A DNA stretch of 64,000 nucleotides from Methylibium sp. Root1272 (GCF_001425905.1 NZ_LMDY01000018.1:114939-178938), one strand, 5' to 3'; shown: positions 43,175 to 53,395, counted from the first letter of the stretch. Numbers and translations: made by a program. Notes: generated by a model from the sequence alone, not told the origin.

Positions 43175-43226
43175 GGTGGGGGCGCGCGCGGCCGGCGCGG
43201 TCAGGGAGGCGGAAAGACAGCGATTC

Positions 43227-43232
43227 TAGAAT
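43227..43232 (+). promoter_or_regulatory. Probable -10 hexamer of gpmA (TAGAAT)
   Basis: TAGAAT lies within the palindrome GATTCTAGAATC at 43222-43233, 36 bases upstream of the gpmA start, and is a reasonable sigma-70 -10 element. No clear -35 was identified. Confidence 0.35.
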
Positions 43233-43267
43233 CTGCGGCTACTCCCCTTGCTGCAGCGACCTGCCTC

Positions 43268-44011
43268 ATGACCCAACTCGTGCTGATCCGACACGGCGAA
43301 TCGACCTGGAACCTCGAGAACCGCTTCACCGGCTGGACCGACGTGGAGCTCACGCCCACCGGCGTGGCCCAGGCCCAGCAGGCCGGCCGGTTGCTGAAGC
43401 AGGCCGGCATCGACTTCGACACCGTCTACACCTCGGTGCTCAAGCGTGCGATCTGGACCGCCTGGCACTGCCTCGACGGCATGGACCGCACCTGGCTGCC
43501 GGTCATCAAGGACTGGCGCCTCAACGAGCGCCACTACGGCGGCCTGCAGGGTCTGAACAAGGCCGACATGGCCAAGCAGTTCGGCGACGAGCAGGTGCTG
43601 CTCTGGCGCCGCAGCTACGACGTGCCGCCGCCGCCGCTGGAAGCGAACGACCCGCGCAGCGAGCGCGGCGACGTGCGCTACGCGAAGCTCGCGCCTTCGC
43701 AGGTGCCGCTGACCGAGTGCCTGAAGGACACCGTGGCGCGCGTGCTGCCGCTCTGGTACGGCACGCTGGCGCCGGCCATCGCCGCCGGCCAGCGGCTGGT
43801 GATCGTGGCGCACGGCAACAGCATCCGCGCGCTGGTGAAGCACCTGAACAACATCTCCGACGCCGACATCGTGGGCGTCAACATCCCGAACGGCATCCCA
43901 CTGGTCTACGACCTCGATGCCAACCTGAGGCCGACGTCGAAGTACTACCTCGGCGGGGCCGATGCCGCCGCGCAGGCGGCCTCGGTGTCGGCACTGCAGG
44001 CGGACGGCTGA
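43268..44011 (+). CDS. gpmA: 2,3-bisphosphoglycerate-dependent phosphoglycerate mutase
   Basis: A 247-residue glycolytic enzyme that interconverts 3- and 2-phosphoglycerate. The phosphohistidine is in [12 protein letters not shown] (His 9), with the second His in [14 protein letters not shown] near 183 and [12 protein letters not shown] near 88. Length and motifs are typical. It is divergent from the rhodanese gene and convergent with the HD-domain gene, nine bases apart. Confidence 0.97.
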   Translation: MTQLVLIRHGESTWNLENRFTGWTDVELTPTGVAQAQQAGRLLKQAGIDFDTVYTSVLKRAIWTAWHCLDGMDRTWLPVIKDWRLNERHYGGLQGLNKADMAKQFGDEQVLLWRRSYDVPPPPLEANDPRSERGDVRYAKLAPSQVPLTECLKDTVARVLPLWYGTLAPAIAAGQRLVIVAHGNSIRALVKHLNNISDADIVGVNIPNGIPLVYDLDANLRPTSKYYLGGADAAAQAASVSALQADG

Positions 44012-44020
44012 GGCCGCGCC

Positions 44021-45157
44021 TCAGCCCACCAGGCCGTAGAGCCGCTCCGGCACCACGCGCAGGACGAGCTGCAGGTCGGTCGCCCGGCCGGCGATCTGGT
44101 AGCCCGGCTGGGCGGTGTCGCGCGGCGTGGTGCGCACCGTGGGCAGGCCGGCCCGGTCGGTGATGGCGGCCACCATCGGTGCATGGGCGCTGGGCCCGCG
44201 GCGCGTGACGACCGCCAGTTCGCCGGAGGCGAGCCGCACGAAGTCGCCCGGCGGGTAGATGCCGTATTCCTTGATCAGCGCAGCCGCCAGAGGGCTGCCG
44301 CCGCTTTGCTGGAACAGCTGCTTCGCGGCCTCCTGCATCGACAGCGGCACGCGGCCGGTGCGCAGGCTGATCTTGGCCAGAAACACGTCGGCCAGCCGCA
44401 GCGCGACGGCCGCTTCGCAGACCTCGCCCAGACCCTGCGGATAGCCGCCGCCGCCGGGCTGCTCGTGGTGCTCGAGCACGGTCTGCAGCCAGGCCTCGTC
44501 GCACACCCCGGCGGCGCGCAGGCGGTCCACCGCCTGTTGCGGGTGCGCGCGGATCTGCGCGAGCTGCGCGGTCGTCGGGCGCTCGCCTTGGACCGCGAGC
44601 GCGCCCTGCAGGTCGAGCGTGGCGACGTTCATCGTCAGCGCCGCCCGCACCAGCGTCTCCACACGCTCCTCGGCCCAGCCGGCGCGGCGCGCCATCAGCT
44701 GGCCCGCCAGCGCGGTGTGCAGCGCATGCGCCACGCCGTATTCCGCCAGGCGCCGCGGGTCCTGGCGGATCGAGCCGTAGATCGCCACATCGGGATCGCG
44801 GTCGACCAGCGCGATGAACTCGCCGACGAAGGCGTCGACGAGCGCCGGGAAGTCGTCGCCACGGCCCAGGCTGCGCAGCAGCTGGTCGAGCCGGCGGTTC
44901 ATCTGCGCCCAGTGGTCGAACAGCGTGAGCTGGCGCTGCGGCTTCTGGCCCTGGGCCGCCTCCTGCAAGGCGCGCTGCCAGGCCTTGATCTCCTCGACGT
45001 CGGCGTAGGCGCCGCGATCGAGCAGCGCCTCGAGCTGGGCCTCGCTGGCGACGACCTGGCCGCAGGCCAGCAGCAGCTTGGCATCTTCGCTGCGCACGCC
45101 GAACGGCAAGGGCACGCCGACCTTGATGTGGTGCGCGACCAGTCTCAGCAGCTGCAT
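44021..45157 (-). CDS. HD-domain (degenerate HD-GYP-like) protein
   Basis: A 378-residue cytoplasmic protein. An N-terminal segment with GQVVASEAQLEALLDRGAYAD resembles the DUF3391-like region of HD-GYP proteins. The middle has an HD-like domain with EHHEQPGGGGYPQGL near 238, matching the HHE-x-GYP pattern of c-di-GMP phosphodiesterases but with GGGGYP in place of DGSGYP and the catalytic HD pair missing. It may be a signalling-domain relic or binding protein. ATG 45157 has a good GGAGGGG site. Confidence 0.75.
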   Translation of the reverse strand: MQLLRLVAHHIKVGVPLPFGVRSEDAKLLLACGQVVASEAQLEALLDRGAYADVEEIKAWQRALQEAAQGQKPQRQLTLFDHWAQMNRRLDQLLRSLGRGDDFPALVDAFVGEFIALVDRDPDVAIYGSIRQDPRRLAEYGVAHALHTALAGQLMARRAGWAEERVETLVRAALTMNVATLDLQGALAVQGERPTTAQLAQIRAHPQQAVDRLRAAGVCDEAWLQTVLEHHEQPGGGGYPQGLGEVCEAAVALRLADVFLAKISLRTGRVPLSMQEAAKQLFQQSGGSPLAAALIKEYGIYPPGDFVRLASGELAVVTRRGPSAHAPMVAAITDRAGLPTVRTTPRDTAQPGYQIAGRATDLQLVLRVVPERLYGLVG

Positions 45158-45267
45158 GGCGACCCCTCCATGTTCGACCGCTCTCTGTGCCGTCGATGGC
45201 GGAGCGTGCCTGAACGCTAGGGCGCGAACGGCGGTGCGGCAATGCGGACATAGCCGCACTCCGAGCG

Positions 45268-46017
45268 TCACGTGGTCGGTGGCGTTTGCAGGGCGTCGTC
45301 GATCGCGGCACGCAGGCGCTCGGCGAGCGCGCGACGCTCGGCGTGCGCGCTCGCCAGCGGCACCAGGAACTGCACGTGCACCTGCAAGTCGTCGGCGCAG
45401 GCCACCCACCACAGGCTCTGCACCAGCGTGGTGTCGCCGACGTAGGCCACCGCCCGGCTGACCGCATCGAAGCGGTCGTGATAGCGCAGCGCGACCGGCT
45501 GCACCGGCGTGCCGGTGGCGATGGAGGCCTGCAGCAGGTTGGCGTGAAACGGCAGCAGCGTGTGGCCCTCGCCGGTGGTGCCTTCGGGGAACACCGCCAC
45601 CGTATCGCCGGCCGTCAGTGCCTCGGCCATCTGGTGCACCACGCGCAGCGCGTCGCGCTTGCGCTCGCGCTCGAGGTAGAGGCTGTCGGCCGCTTCGGTC
45701 AGCCGGCTCAGCAGCGGCCAGTGCCTGACGTCGGCCTTGGACACGAAGCGGGCCTGCGGGCAGAACGCGTGGATCGCCACGATGTCCAGCCAGGAGATGT
45801 GGTTCGCCACCAGCAGCGCCCCGCCGGGCCAGGGCTCTCCGCTGCTGCGGTAGCCGACGCCCGCGACGCGTAGCATCCTGCCGGCCCACCAGCGCACGCG
45901 CTCGCGCCGCTCGGTGCGGCCCAGCGCCCGGAAGCTCGTCAGCACGATGGCCACGCCGTGCAACACGTGCAGCAGCACGCGCAGCAGCCGCCACGCGGCG
46001 CGGAGTCGGCGGCCCAT
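45268..46017 (-). CDS. 1-acyl-sn-glycerol-3-phosphate acyltransferase family protein
   Basis: A 249-residue PlsC-type acyltransferase with N-terminal membrane segment (about residues 10-28) and the motifs NHISWLDIVAI (Hx4D) near 75 and VFPEGTTGEG near 150. It transfers fatty acyl groups to lysophosphatidate or similar acceptors. The ATG at 46017 fits; frames extending further upstream overlap the dihydroorotase-like gene. It lies 29 bases downstream of that gene. Confidence 0.88.
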   Translation of the reverse strand: MGRRLRAAWRLLRVLLHVLHGVAIVLTSFRALGRTERRERVRWWAGRMLRVAGVGYRSSGEPWPGGALLVANHISWLDIVAIHAFCPQARFVSKADVRHWPLLSRLTEAADSLYLERERKRDALRVVHQMAEALTAGDTVAVFPEGTTGEGHTLLPFHANLLQASIATGTPVQPVALRYHDRFDAVSRAVAYVGDTTLVQSLWWVACADDLQVHVQFLVPLASAHAERRALAERLRAAIDDALQTPPTT

Positions 46018-46045
46018 CAGCAGAGCGCGAAGAGGACGCAGCGGC

Positions 46046-47365
46046 TCATGCCGCGTCGCGCGCCGCTTCGTGCGCCACGTGCCCGGCCACCAGCGTGGCG
46101 CGCACGCGACCCGGCAGCTCGAAGCCGCTGGTGTCGAAGGCGAACGGCGTGTGCTTGCCCTGACTGCGCAGCGCGGCCGGCGTGACCGTCCAGCGCGCGT
46201 CGGGGTCGAACACGCAGACATCGGCCACGCCGCCCTCCACCAGCCGGCCAGCGCTCGAGGCCAGCGAGCCCAGCGCGTCGCCCAGCACGCGCACCGGCTC
46301 GCAGCTCACGGTGGCCAGCGCGCGGTGCAGGCCGGCGCCGCTGTCCTCGCCCCACTTGAGCGCCAGGCTCAGCAGCAGTTCCAGGCCGGTGGCACCAGGT
46401 TCCGCCTCGGCGAACGGCAGGGTCTTGGCGTCCTCGTCGACCGGCGTGTGGTCGGACACCAGTGCGTCGATCGTGCCGTCGGCGAGCCCGGCGCGCAGCG
46501 CGTCGCGGTCGCGCTGCTGGCGCAGCGGCGGCACGAGGCGCATCGCCGGGTTGAAGTAGCCGATGTCGACATCGGTCAGGTGCAGCGAGTTGATGCTGAC
46601 GTCGGCCGTGACCGGCAGCCCCTCGGCCTTGGCCGCCCGCAGCAGCGCCACGCCGGCCGCGCTGGACAGCCGGCACAGGTGCACGCGCGCGCCGCTGGAG
46701 CGCACCAGTTCGAACAGCGTGTGCAGCGCAATGGTCTCGGCCGCGACCGGCACGCCCGACAGACCCAGCCGCGTGGCGACCGCGCCGCTGGCCGCCACAC
46801 CGCCGCCCAGCCACGGGTCGTTCGGGCGCAGCCACACCGTGTAGCCGAAGGTGGCCGCGTACTGCAGCGCGCGCGACAGCACCTGGGTGTCGCGCAGCAC
46901 CGCATCGGCCTGCGAGAAGCCCACGCAGCCGGCCTCGGTGAGCTCGGCCATCTCGGTCAGCACCTCGCCGGCGAGGCCGCGCGTCAGGGCACCGAGCGGG
47001 AACAGCCGGCAGCGGCTGAGCTTGCGGGCGCGGAACTTGAGCATCTCCACCAGCCCGGGCTCGTCGAGCGTGGGGTCGGTGTCGGGCAGACAGACCAGGC
47101 TGGTCACGCCGCCGGCGGCCGCGGCCGCGAGCTCGCTCTCGAGCATGCCTTCGTGCTCGTGGCCGGGCTCGCGCAGGCGCGCCGCCAGGTCCACCAGGCC
47201 GGGCGCCACCACCATGCCCGCGGCATCGATCGTGCGGTCGGCGGCGAAGTCGGGCGCGACCTTGCCGATGGCGAGGATGCGCCCATTGGCGATGGCGATG
47301 TCGGCCGGCCCGTCGCGGCCCGAGGCGGGGTCGACCACGCGGCCGTTGCTGATCAGGATCTTCAT
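46046..47365 (-). CDS. Dihydroorotase-like protein lacking the HxH metal site (pseudo-DHOase, PyrX type)
   Basis: A 439-residue amidohydrolase-fold protein. Most dihydroorotase sequence is kept ([54 protein letters not shown]), but the normal DLHVHLREPG metal motif reads [10 protein letters not shown], so the first two metal-ligand histidines are absent. Inactive DHOase subunits that form a complex with aspartate carbamoyltransferase are well known (PyrX/PyrC'). Its stop-start overlap with pyrB (ATGA at 47362-47365) fits. A working dihydroorotase should be elsewhere in the genome. Confidence 0.88.
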   Translation of the reverse strand: MKILISNGRVVDPASGRDGPADIAIANGRILAIGKVAPDFAADRTIDAAGMVVAPGLVDLAARLREPGHEHEGMLESELAAAAAGGVTSLVCLPDTDPTLDEPGLVEMLKFRARKLSRCRLFPLGALTRGLAGEVLTEMAELTEAGCVGFSQADAVLRDTQVLSRALQYAATFGYTVWLRPNDPWLGGGVAASGAVATRLGLSGVPVAAETIALHTLFELVRSSGARVHLCRLSSAAGVALLRAAKAEGLPVTADVSINSLHLTDVDIGYFNPAMRLVPPLRQQRDRDALRAGLADGTIDALVSDHTPVDEDAKTLPFAEAEPGATGLELLLSLALKWGEDSGAGLHRALATVSCEPVRVLGDALGSLASSAGRLVEGGVADVCVFDPDARWTVTPAALRSQGKHTPFAFDTSGFELPGRVRATLVAGHVAHEAARDAA

Positions 47366-48324
47366 GCGTTGTTCCCCGCGATCGTGCTCATGACCGCCAT
47401 GCGCACCGCGATGCCGAAGGTCACCTGCGGCAGGATCACGCTCTGCCGGCCGTCGACCACCGCCGAGTCGATCTCGACGCCGCGGTTGATCGGGCCCGGG
47501 TGCATCACGATGGCGTCGGGCTTCGCCAGCGCGAGCTTCTCCTCGGTGAGGCCGAAGCTCTTGAAGTACTCGCCGGCGCTGGGCAGCAGCGCACCGCTCA
47601 TGCGTTCGTTCTGGAGCCGCAGCATGATCACCACGTCGGCGTCGCGGATGCCCTCGCTCATGTCGTGGCAGACGCGCACGCCCATGTGCTTCAGGTCGGC
47701 CGGCACCAGGGTGCGCGGGCCGACCGCCCTCACCTCCGCCGCGCCCAGCGTGGTGAGCGCGTGGATGTCGGAACGCGCGACGCGCGAGTGCACGATGTCG
47801 CCGACGATCGCCACCACGAGGTTGCTGAAGTCCTTCTTGTAGTGGCGGATCGTGTACATGTCGAGCAGCCCCTGCGTGGGGTGCGCATGGCGGCCGTCGC
47901 CGGCATTGACCACGTGCACGTGGGGTGCCACGTGCTGGGCGATCAGGTAGGGCGCGCCGCTCTCGGCGTGGCGCACCACGAACATGTCGGCATGCATCGC
48001 CGACAGGTTGGCGATGGTGTCGAGCAGGCTCTCGCCCTTGGCGGTGGAGCTGCGCGCGATGTCGAGGTTGATGACGTCGGCGCTCAGGCGCTTGGCGGCG
48101 ATCTCGAAGGTGGTGCGGGTGCGGGTGCTGTTCTCGAAGAACAGGTTGAACACGCTTTTTCCGCGCAGCAGCGGCACCTTCTTCACCTCGCGGTCGTTGA
48201 CGCTCAGGAAGGTGCCCGCGGTGTCGAGGATCTGCGTCAGCACCGCCTTCGGCAGGCCTTCGATCGACAGCAGGTGGATCAGCTCGCCGTGGGCGTTGAG
48301 CTGCGGATTGCGCTTGTTCAGCAT
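47362..48324 (-). CDS. pyrB: Aspartate carbamoyltransferase catalytic subunit
   Basis: A 320-residue enzyme that makes carbamoyl aspartate, step two of pyrimidine synthesis. Carbamoyl-phosphate motif [13 protein letters not shown] is near 60, and the [12 protein letters not shown] motif near 150. Length is normal. It overlaps pyrR upstream (TGATG) and the pseudo-DHOase gene downstream (ATGA). The order pyrR-pyrB-pyrX is typical of betaproteobacteria. Confidence 0.97.
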   Translation of the reverse strand: MLNKRNPQLNAHGELIHLLSIEGLPKAVLTQILDTAGTFLSVNDREVKKVPLLRGKSVFNLFFENSTRTRTTFEIAAKRLSADVINLDIARSSTAKGESLLDTIANLSAMHADMFVVRHAESGAPYLIAQHVAPHVHVVNAGDGRHAHPTQGLLDMYTIRHYKKDFSNLVVAIVGDIVHSRVARSDIHALTTLGAAEVRAVGPRTLVPADLKHMGVRVCHDMSEGIRDADVVIMLRLQNERMSGALLPSAGEYFKSFGLTEEKLALAKPDAIVMHPGPINRGVEIDSAVVDGRQSVILPQVTFGIAVRMAVMSTIAGNNA

Positions 48325-48824
48325 CAGGCGCTTTCGAGTTGGAGGGTGAAGCCGCCGGCCTCGTCACGCACCAGCGCCAACCGCTGGTGTCGCGGCACCA
48401 CCACGCGGGCGGCCGACACGGCAGGCTCGATCGGCAGCTCGCGACCGCCGCGGTCGACCAGCACCGCCAGGCCGACACTGGCCGGCCGGCCGAAGTCGAA
48501 CAGTTCGTTGATCACCGCACGCACCGTGCGGCCGGTGTAGAGCACGTCGTCGATCAGCAGGATGTGGCGGCCCTCGATCTCGAAAGGCAGCGCCGTGGCG
48601 TCGGTGGTGGCGCTCATGCCGCGCGAGCCGAAGTCGTCGCGGTGCAGCGCGCTCGAGATCACGCCGTGGCGACCGGCCAGTCCCAGGTCGCGCTGCAGCC
48701 GCTCGGCCAGCCAAGCGCCGCCGGACCAGATGCCCACCAGCACGGTGTCGGGCTTGAGCAGCGGCCGCACGCGGGTCAGCAGATCGGCGTAGAGCGCTTC
48801 CGCGTCGAGGTGCAGGGTCGTCAT
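48324..48824 (-). CDS. pyrR: Bifunctional pyr operon regulator / uracil phosphoribosyltransferase PyrR
   Basis: A 166-residue phosphoribosyltransferase-fold protein. The PRPP-binding loop is in [20 protein letters not shown] near 95-114. It acts as uracil phosphoribosyltransferase and, in Gram-positive species, as RNA attenuator; its regulatory role in betaproteobacteria is less clear. It overlaps ruvX upstream by four bases. Confidence 0.94.
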   Translation of the reverse strand: MTTLHLDAEALYADLLTRVRPLLKPDTVLVGIWSGGAWLAERLQRDLGLAGRHGVISSALHRDDFGSRGMSATTDATALPFEIEGRHILLIDDVLYTGRTVRAVINELFDFGRPASVGLAVLVDRGGRELPIEPAVSAARVVVPRHQRLALVRDEAGGFTLQLESA

Positions 48825-49231
48825 TCATGCTCCCGGAAATACTGTTCGAGCAGGATCGCCGCCGCGGCGGCATCGGCGTCGCGCGCACCGTCGGCCAGGG
48901 CCTCGGTGGTGGACCAGCGCTCGTCGACCTCGTGCACCGGCAACCGGAAGCGGCCGTGCAGCTGGCGGGCGAAACGCTGTGCGCGCCGGGTATTGTCGTG
49001 CGGCGCGCCGTCGGGGTGGAACGGCACGCCGACCACCAGCGCGGCGGGCTGCCATTCGGCGATCAGCCTGGCGATGGCGTCGAAGCGCGCGTCGCCCTCG
49101 GCGGCCACGGTGCGCAAGGGCTGCGCGCTGCGCGTCAGCGTGTTGCCGGCGGCCACCCCGGTGCGCTTGAGGCCGAAATCGAAAGCGAGCAGGGTCTGCA
49201 GGGGCTGCGGGGTGCCGGCCGGCTCAGGCAT
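48821..49231 (-). CDS. ruvX: Holliday junction resolvase-like protein YqgF
   Basis: A 136-residue RuvX/YqgF protein with the first catalytic Asp in [17 protein letters not shown] and second acidic motif in [10 protein letters not shown] near 110. It is implicated in 16S rRNA 5' end processing and junction resolution. ATG 49231 is preferred to the GTG at 49243; it overlaps the algH stop. Part of the algH-ruvX-pyrR-pyrB-pyrX run. Confidence 0.93.
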   Translation of the reverse strand: MPEPAGTPQPLQTLLAFDFGLKRTGVAAGNTLTRSAQPLRTVAAEGDARFDAIARLIAEWQPAALVVGVPFHPDGAPHDNTRRAQRFARQLHGRFRLPVHEVDERWSTTEALADGARDADAAAAAILLEQYFREHE

Positions 49232-49826
49232 GGCCCGCTTCACTGCTCAGCATGCGCGGGTCGATGCCCAGCAGCGACAGCGCCTTGTCGTAGCGCTGCT
49301 CGATCGGCGTCTCGAAGATCACCTCGGGCTGCGCGTCGACGGTGATCCAGCCGTTGCGGGCGATCTCGTCCTCCAGCTGGCCGGCGCTCCAGCCGGCGTA
49401 GCCCAGCGTGACCAGCACGCGCTTCGGGCCGGCGCCGTTGGCCAGCGCCTCGAGCACGTCCTTGCTGGTGGTCATGGCCATGCCGCCGGGGATGCGCAGC
49501 GAGGAGGTGTAGGTGGCACCGTCGGCGTCGATGTCGGCCGCGTCGTCCTCGCCGCGCTCGTGCAGCACGAAGCCGCGCTCGGTCTGCACCGGCCCGCCGA
49601 TGTAGACCGGCTGCTCGGCCAGCTCCTCGCGGTCGAGCGGCAGGTCGACCTTCTCGAACAGGCGGCCAAGCTTGATGTCGCTGGGCTTGTTGATCACCAG
49701 CCCGAGCGCGCCGCGCTCGGTGTGCTCGCACAGGTAGACCACCGAGCCGGCGAAGTTGTCGTCGGCCATGCCGGGCATGGCGATCAGGAACTGATTCGTC
49801 AGGTTGGTGGCGGAGTCCGAGGCCAT
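49224..49826 (-). CDS. YqgE/AlgH family protein
   Basis: A 200-residue UPF0301 protein with the family N-terminus [32 protein letters not shown] near 40 and [16 protein letters not shown] near 75. Function is not well defined. It is always found upstream of ruvX/yqgF in proteobacteria. A TACAAT lies only a few bases upstream of the ATG, so the message may be nearly leaderless. Confidence 0.93.
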   Translation of the reverse strand: MASDSATNLTNQFLIAMPGMADDNFAGSVVYLCEHTERGALGLVINKPSDIKLGRLFEKVDLPLDREELAEQPVYIGGPVQTERGFVLHERGEDDAADIDADGATYTSSLRIPGGMAMTTSKDVLEALANGAGPKRVLVTLGYAGWSAGQLEDEIARNGWITVDAQPEVIFETPIEQRYDKALSLLGIDPRMLSSEAGHA

Positions 49827-49860
49827 GCGGCGATTGTAGTGACCGGGCACACTCCGGCGC

Positions 49861-51354
49861 ATGGACAAGGCCCCGGTAAAAACACTCGACGCCGCGCTGG
49901 TGTGGTGCCGCCGGGACCTGCGCGCCCACGACCATGCCGCGCTCTACCACGCACTGCGCGCCGCGCGGCGGGTCTGGGTGGCGTTCGTGTTCGACACCGA
50001 GATCCTGGACCCGCTGCCGCGCACCGACCGCCGCGTCGAGTTCATCCGCGACAGCCTGGTCGACCTGGACGCACAGCTGCACACCCTGGGCCGCAGCCAC
50101 GGCACCGAAGGCGTCGGGCTGATCGTGCGCCACGGCCGCGCGCGCGACGAGATCCCGCGCCTGGCCGCCGCACTGCATGTGCAGGCGGTCTACGCGAACA
50201 CCGACTACGAGCCCGCCGCCGTCGCGCGCGATGCCCAGGTGCGCGGCGCGCTGGCCCAGACCGGCATCGCCTTCCACCCGGCCAAGGACCAGGTGGTGTT
50301 CGACACCGACGAGGTGCTGACCGCCGCCGGCACGCCCTATGGCGTGTTCACGCCCTACAAGAACGCCTGGCTGAAGAAGCTGGAATCCTTCTACCTGCAG
50401 GCCTACCCGGTGGCCCGACATGCCGGCGCGCTGGCGCCGCGCCCGGCGGGTGAGGCCGCCGGCGTGCCGTCGCTGGCCACGATCGGCTTCGAACCCACCA
50501 ACCTGGCGGCGCTGAAACTCGCCCCCGGTACCGCCGGCGGCCGCGCGCTGCTGGAAGACTTCAGCGACGAACGCATCGATCGCTACGACCAGACGCGCGA
50601 CTTCCCCGCCGTCAAGGGCCCCAGCTACCTGAGCGTGCACCTGCGTTTCGGCACCGTGTCGATCCGCGAGCTGGCGCGGCTGGCCTGGGACCGCGCGCGC
50701 GCCGGCTCGCGTGGCGCCGAGGTGTGGCTGTCGGAGCTGATCTGGCGCGACTTCTATCACCAGGTGCTGCACCACCATCCGCAGGTCGTCGACCGCAGCT
50801 TCAAGCCCGAGTACGACAAGATCAAGTGGGAGCACGGCAAGCACGCCGACGCGCTGTTCGCCGCCTGGTGCGAGGGTCGCACCGGTTATCCGCTGGTCGA
50901 TGCGGCGATGCTGCAGATCAACCAGACCGGCTACATGCACAACCGCCTTCGCATGGTGGTGGCGAGCTTCCTGTGCAAGGACCTGGGCCTGGACTGGCGC
51001 CGCGGCGAGCGCTACTTCGCCGAGAAGCTGAACGACTACGACCTCGCCGCCAACAACGGCGGCTGGCAGTGGGCCAGCTCCAGCGGCTGCGACGCCCAGC
51101 CCTACTTCCGCATCTTCAATCCGGTGAGCCAGAGCCAGAAGTTCGACGCCCAGGGCAAGTTCATCCGCCGCTACCTGCCGCAGCTCGCCGCCCTGCCCGA
51201 CGCCGCGCTGCACGCGCCGTGGGACGCCAAGCCGCTCGACCTGGTCGCCGCCGGCCTGGTGCTCGGGCGCGACTACCCGGAGCCCATCGTGCGCCACGAG
51301 CTGGCGCGCGAGCGCACGCTGGAGCGTTATGCGGTGGTGAAGGGCGCGCGATGA
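49861..51354 (+). CDS. phrB: Deoxyribodipyrimidine photolyase (class I CPD photolyase)
   Basis: A 497-residue light-dependent DNA repair enzyme. Markers are CRRDLRAHDHAAL at the start (antenna chromophore domain), ELIWRDFYHQVLHHHP near 300, and the FAD-binding NDYDLAANNGGWQWASSSGCDAQPYFRIFNP (in parts) near 390-425. Full length for class I photolyases. It is divergent from algH with 34 bases between starts. Confidence 0.96.
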   Translation: MDKAPVKTLDAALVWCRRDLRAHDHAALYHALRAARRVWVAFVFDTEILDPLPRTDRRVEFIRDSLVDLDAQLHTLGRSHGTEGVGLIVRHGRARDEIPRLAAALHVQAVYANTDYEPAAVARDAQVRGALAQTGIAFHPAKDQVVFDTDEVLTAAGTPYGVFTPYKNAWLKKLESFYLQAYPVARHAGALAPRPAGEAAGVPSLATIGFEPTNLAALKLAPGTAGGRALLEDFSDERIDRYDQTRDFPAVKGPSYLSVHLRFGTVSIRELARLAWDRARAGSRGAEVWLSELIWRDFYHQVLHHHPQVVDRSFKPEYDKIKWEHGKHADALFAAWCEGRTGYPLVDAAMLQINQTGYMHNRLRMVVASFLCKDLGLDWRRGERYFAEKLNDYDLAANNGGWQWASSSGCDAQPYFRIFNPVSQSQKFDAQGKFIRRYLPQLAALPDAALHAPWDAKPLDLVAAGLVLGRDYPEPIVRHELARERTLERYAVVKGAR

Positions 51355-51393
51355 GACGGTGGCGGCGCGGGGCCACCGCGCGCCCGAGGTCCG

Positions 51394-52164
51394 TCAACGG
51401 GTTCCGAGGAACACCGTGCCGGCCGAACGATCGGCGCTCGTCAGGGCCACCACGAGTTGCTGCGCGGTGCCGATGATCGCGATCCCGCTGGCCGTCGAGT
51501 TCGCCAGGATGCAGGGCGCCGGGCCGAAGGCCACCGACACGGCGTAGAGGTTCTTGCCGCTGGGATGGGGCGCCACGTTCCCCGTGATGCTGCAGCCGCT
51601 CAGCGAGGCGGTGACGGCGCCACCGGCGCTTACCGTGACGCTGCCGCTGCTGCCGTCGAGGGAGTCTCCATTCCAGGTGCCGACAATCGTGCCCAGGCTC
51701 GCGGCGGCGTGGTAATCGAAATCGGAGGCCTCGGCCGGCGTCAGCGTCAGGCTGGTCACCGAGGCGCCGCTCGGACTGAACGTGCCGGACACGACGCCCG
51801 ACACCGTCATCGAGCCCGAGAAGCCGGCCGTCCGGACCACGCCATTCCCGAAGTCGTACTGGCGCAGATCGCTCGCGCTCACCGTCGCACCAGCACGGCT
51901 CACGGTGCCCTGCGTCAGCGTGTCGATGTAGAGCACGCCACTCGACTCGAAGCCGCTGAGGCTCCAGAACGAGCGGTCCGGCAGGACCAGCGCCTGCCCG
52001 CTGGCACCGGTGCTGCTGGCCACGAGATAGCCGCCCTCCAGCGGCGTCGCGTCCGTGGCCGGGCCTTCGGTTGCGTCGTCGCCGCCCCCGCCTCCGCCAC
52101 CGCAGCCGGCCAGACACACCGCGAGAGCCCATGTCAGACCCAGCGCCGAAACTCGATATCCCAT
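51394..52164 (-). CDS. Hypothetical lipoprotein with polyglycine linker
   Basis: A 256-residue protein. The signal peptide ends in a lipobox (VCLAGC at about residues 17-22) and is followed by eight glycines and an acidic linker. The mature part has beta-rich, Gly/Ser/Thr-rich repeats (GYLVASSTGASGQALVLP, FSGSMTVSGVVSGTFSPSG, GTIVGTWNGDSLDGSSGS). Such proteins are common in Burkholderiales outer membranes and have no assigned function. ATG at 52164. Confidence 0.8.
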   Translation of the reverse strand: MGYRVSALGLTWALAVCLAGCGGGGGGGDDATEGPATDATPLEGGYLVASSTGASGQALVLPDRSFWSLSGFESSGVLYIDTLTQGTVSRAGATVSASDLRQYDFGNGVVRTAGFSGSMTVSGVVSGTFSPSGASVTSLTLTPAEASDFDYHAAASLGTIVGTWNGDSLDGSSGSVTVSAGGAVTASLSGCSITGNVAPHPSGKNLYAVSVAFGPAPCILANSTASGIAIIGTAQQLVVALTSADRSAGTVFLGTR

Positions 52165-52276
52165 TTGTCATCCTCCCCGGTTCTTGAATCGCCGGATTCT
52201 GTGGGCACCAAGGAAGGTTGAACGCGCTTGCCCCGCCTGCCGTACAGGGGGCTTGCGGCCATGGAAGTTTTCGCTT

Positions 52277-52314
52277 ACGGCAGCGGGGAGCTGCCGTGCC
52301 GGCGCAGCGCCGGC
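52277..52314. terminator. Tandem hairpins between the lipoprotein and GGDEF genes
   Basis: ACGGCAG-N7-CTGCCGT (52277-52297) and GCCGGCG-CAG-CGCCGGC (52298-52314) are two adjacent perfect hairpins just after the stop of the GGDEF gene. There is no T run, so any termination may need Rho. Both could also be simple repeats. Confidence 0.35.
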
Positions 52315-52315
52315 G

Positions 52316-53395
52316 TCAGAACAGCTCGATCTCGCCGACCTTGCCGCCCGCCTCGACCAGTGCACCGCGCTCGACCAGCTGGTCGTGGCACTGCAACTGG
52401 TTGCGGCCGTTCTGCTTGGCGTGGTAGACCGCCAGGTCGGCGCGCGAGAAGGCCGCGCTGGGGGTGTCGCCGGCGCGCAGTTCGGTCATGCCGATGCTGA
52501 CGGTGACGCTGCCGACCTGCGGGAAGCGGAAGATCTCCATGCGGGCGCGGAAGCGCTCGAGGGCGAGCGAGGCGTGCACGCGCGAATCGGCACGCAGCAC
52601 GATGACGAATTCCTCTCCGCCGAAGCGGTAGAGGCGGTCGCCGTGGCGGAAGGCACCGCGCAGGATGCGCGCCATCAGCAGCAGGACCTCGTCGCCGATC
52701 AGGTGGCCGAAGCGGTCGTTCACGCGCTTGAAGTGATCGACGTCGACCACGCCGATCCAGTAGCTCAGCGACTCGCGGGCGCGCCGCTCGGGCGACTGGT
52801 CGTCGGTCGGCGGCGGAAGGAACAGCGGTGCGGAGCGGGCACATTCGTGCAGGCACTTGCTGAACTGCTCGTCGAAGGTCTTGCGGTTCAGCAGGCCGGT
52901 CAGCGTGTCGCGCTCGCTGTAGTCGAGCAGGCCGACCTGGTTGCGGTAGATCTTCAGCACGGCATCGACGAAGCGCAGCTGCTCGGCGTCGAGCGGCTTC
53001 TCGGCGAGGACCTCGACCAGCCCGAAGCGCTCGGTGCCGATCCACAGCGGGAACACGTTCAGCAGCACCGGACGGCCGCGCGGGCCGGGGCGGCTGGTCG
53101 GCAGCGCCAGCAGCGGCTCGCCACCGGTCAGCGCGTCACGGTGCGGCGGCCAGTCGTCCAGCGAAGGCAAGGCCTCCAGCGGGGTCCACGGCGGGTCGCC
53201 CGCCACCGCCGGCGGCCCGTCGCGCGCGCAGGCCTGCAGCAGCAGCCGCGTGTCGCCGGCCTCGCCCACGCAGCGGTACAGGCTCAGGCTCAGCGGTCGC
53301 AGCCAGTCGGCCAGCATCGTCACCGCGGCTGCGTCGAGCAGGTCGCGGTCACGGTAGCCGGTGAGGCTGACGACGGATCCGAGCAGGTCTGTCAT
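52316..53395 (-). CDS. GGDEF-domain protein, probable diguanylate cyclase
   Basis: A 359-residue protein with an N-terminal sensor-like region (about 1-165, no membrane helix) and a C-terminal GGDEF domain, active-site RFGGEEF near residue 263, and the nucleotide residues in GVVDVDHFKRVNDRFGHLIGD (in parts) near 216-236. It has the expected catalytic residues for making c-di-GMP. The N-terminal domain is GAF-like but not clearly recognised. It follows the urtE gene in the same direction, with 117 bases between. Confidence 0.9.
   Translation of the reverse strand: MTDLLGSVVSLTGYRDRDLLDAAAVTMLADWLRPLSLSLYRCVGEAGDTRLLLQACARDGPPAVAGDPPWTPLEALPSLDDWPPHRDALTGGEPLLALPTSRPGPRGRPVLLNVFPLWIGTERFGLVEVLAEKPLDAEQLRFVDAVLKIYRNQVGLLDYSERDTLTGLLNRKTFDEQFSKCLHECARSAPLFLPPPTDDQSPERRARESLSYWIGVVDVDHFKRVNDRFGHLIGDEVLLLMARILRGAFRHGDRLYRFGGEEFVIVLRADSRVHASLALERFRARMEIFRFPQVGSVTVSIGMTELRAGDTPSAAFSRADLAVYHAKQNGRNQLQCHDQLVERGALVEAGGKVGEIELF

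Noticed and set aside
46046..47365. Dihydroorotase as a decaying pseudogene
   Set aside because: The frame is full length and translationally coupled to pyrB, and only the HxH site is lost, which fits a conserved inactive subunit.
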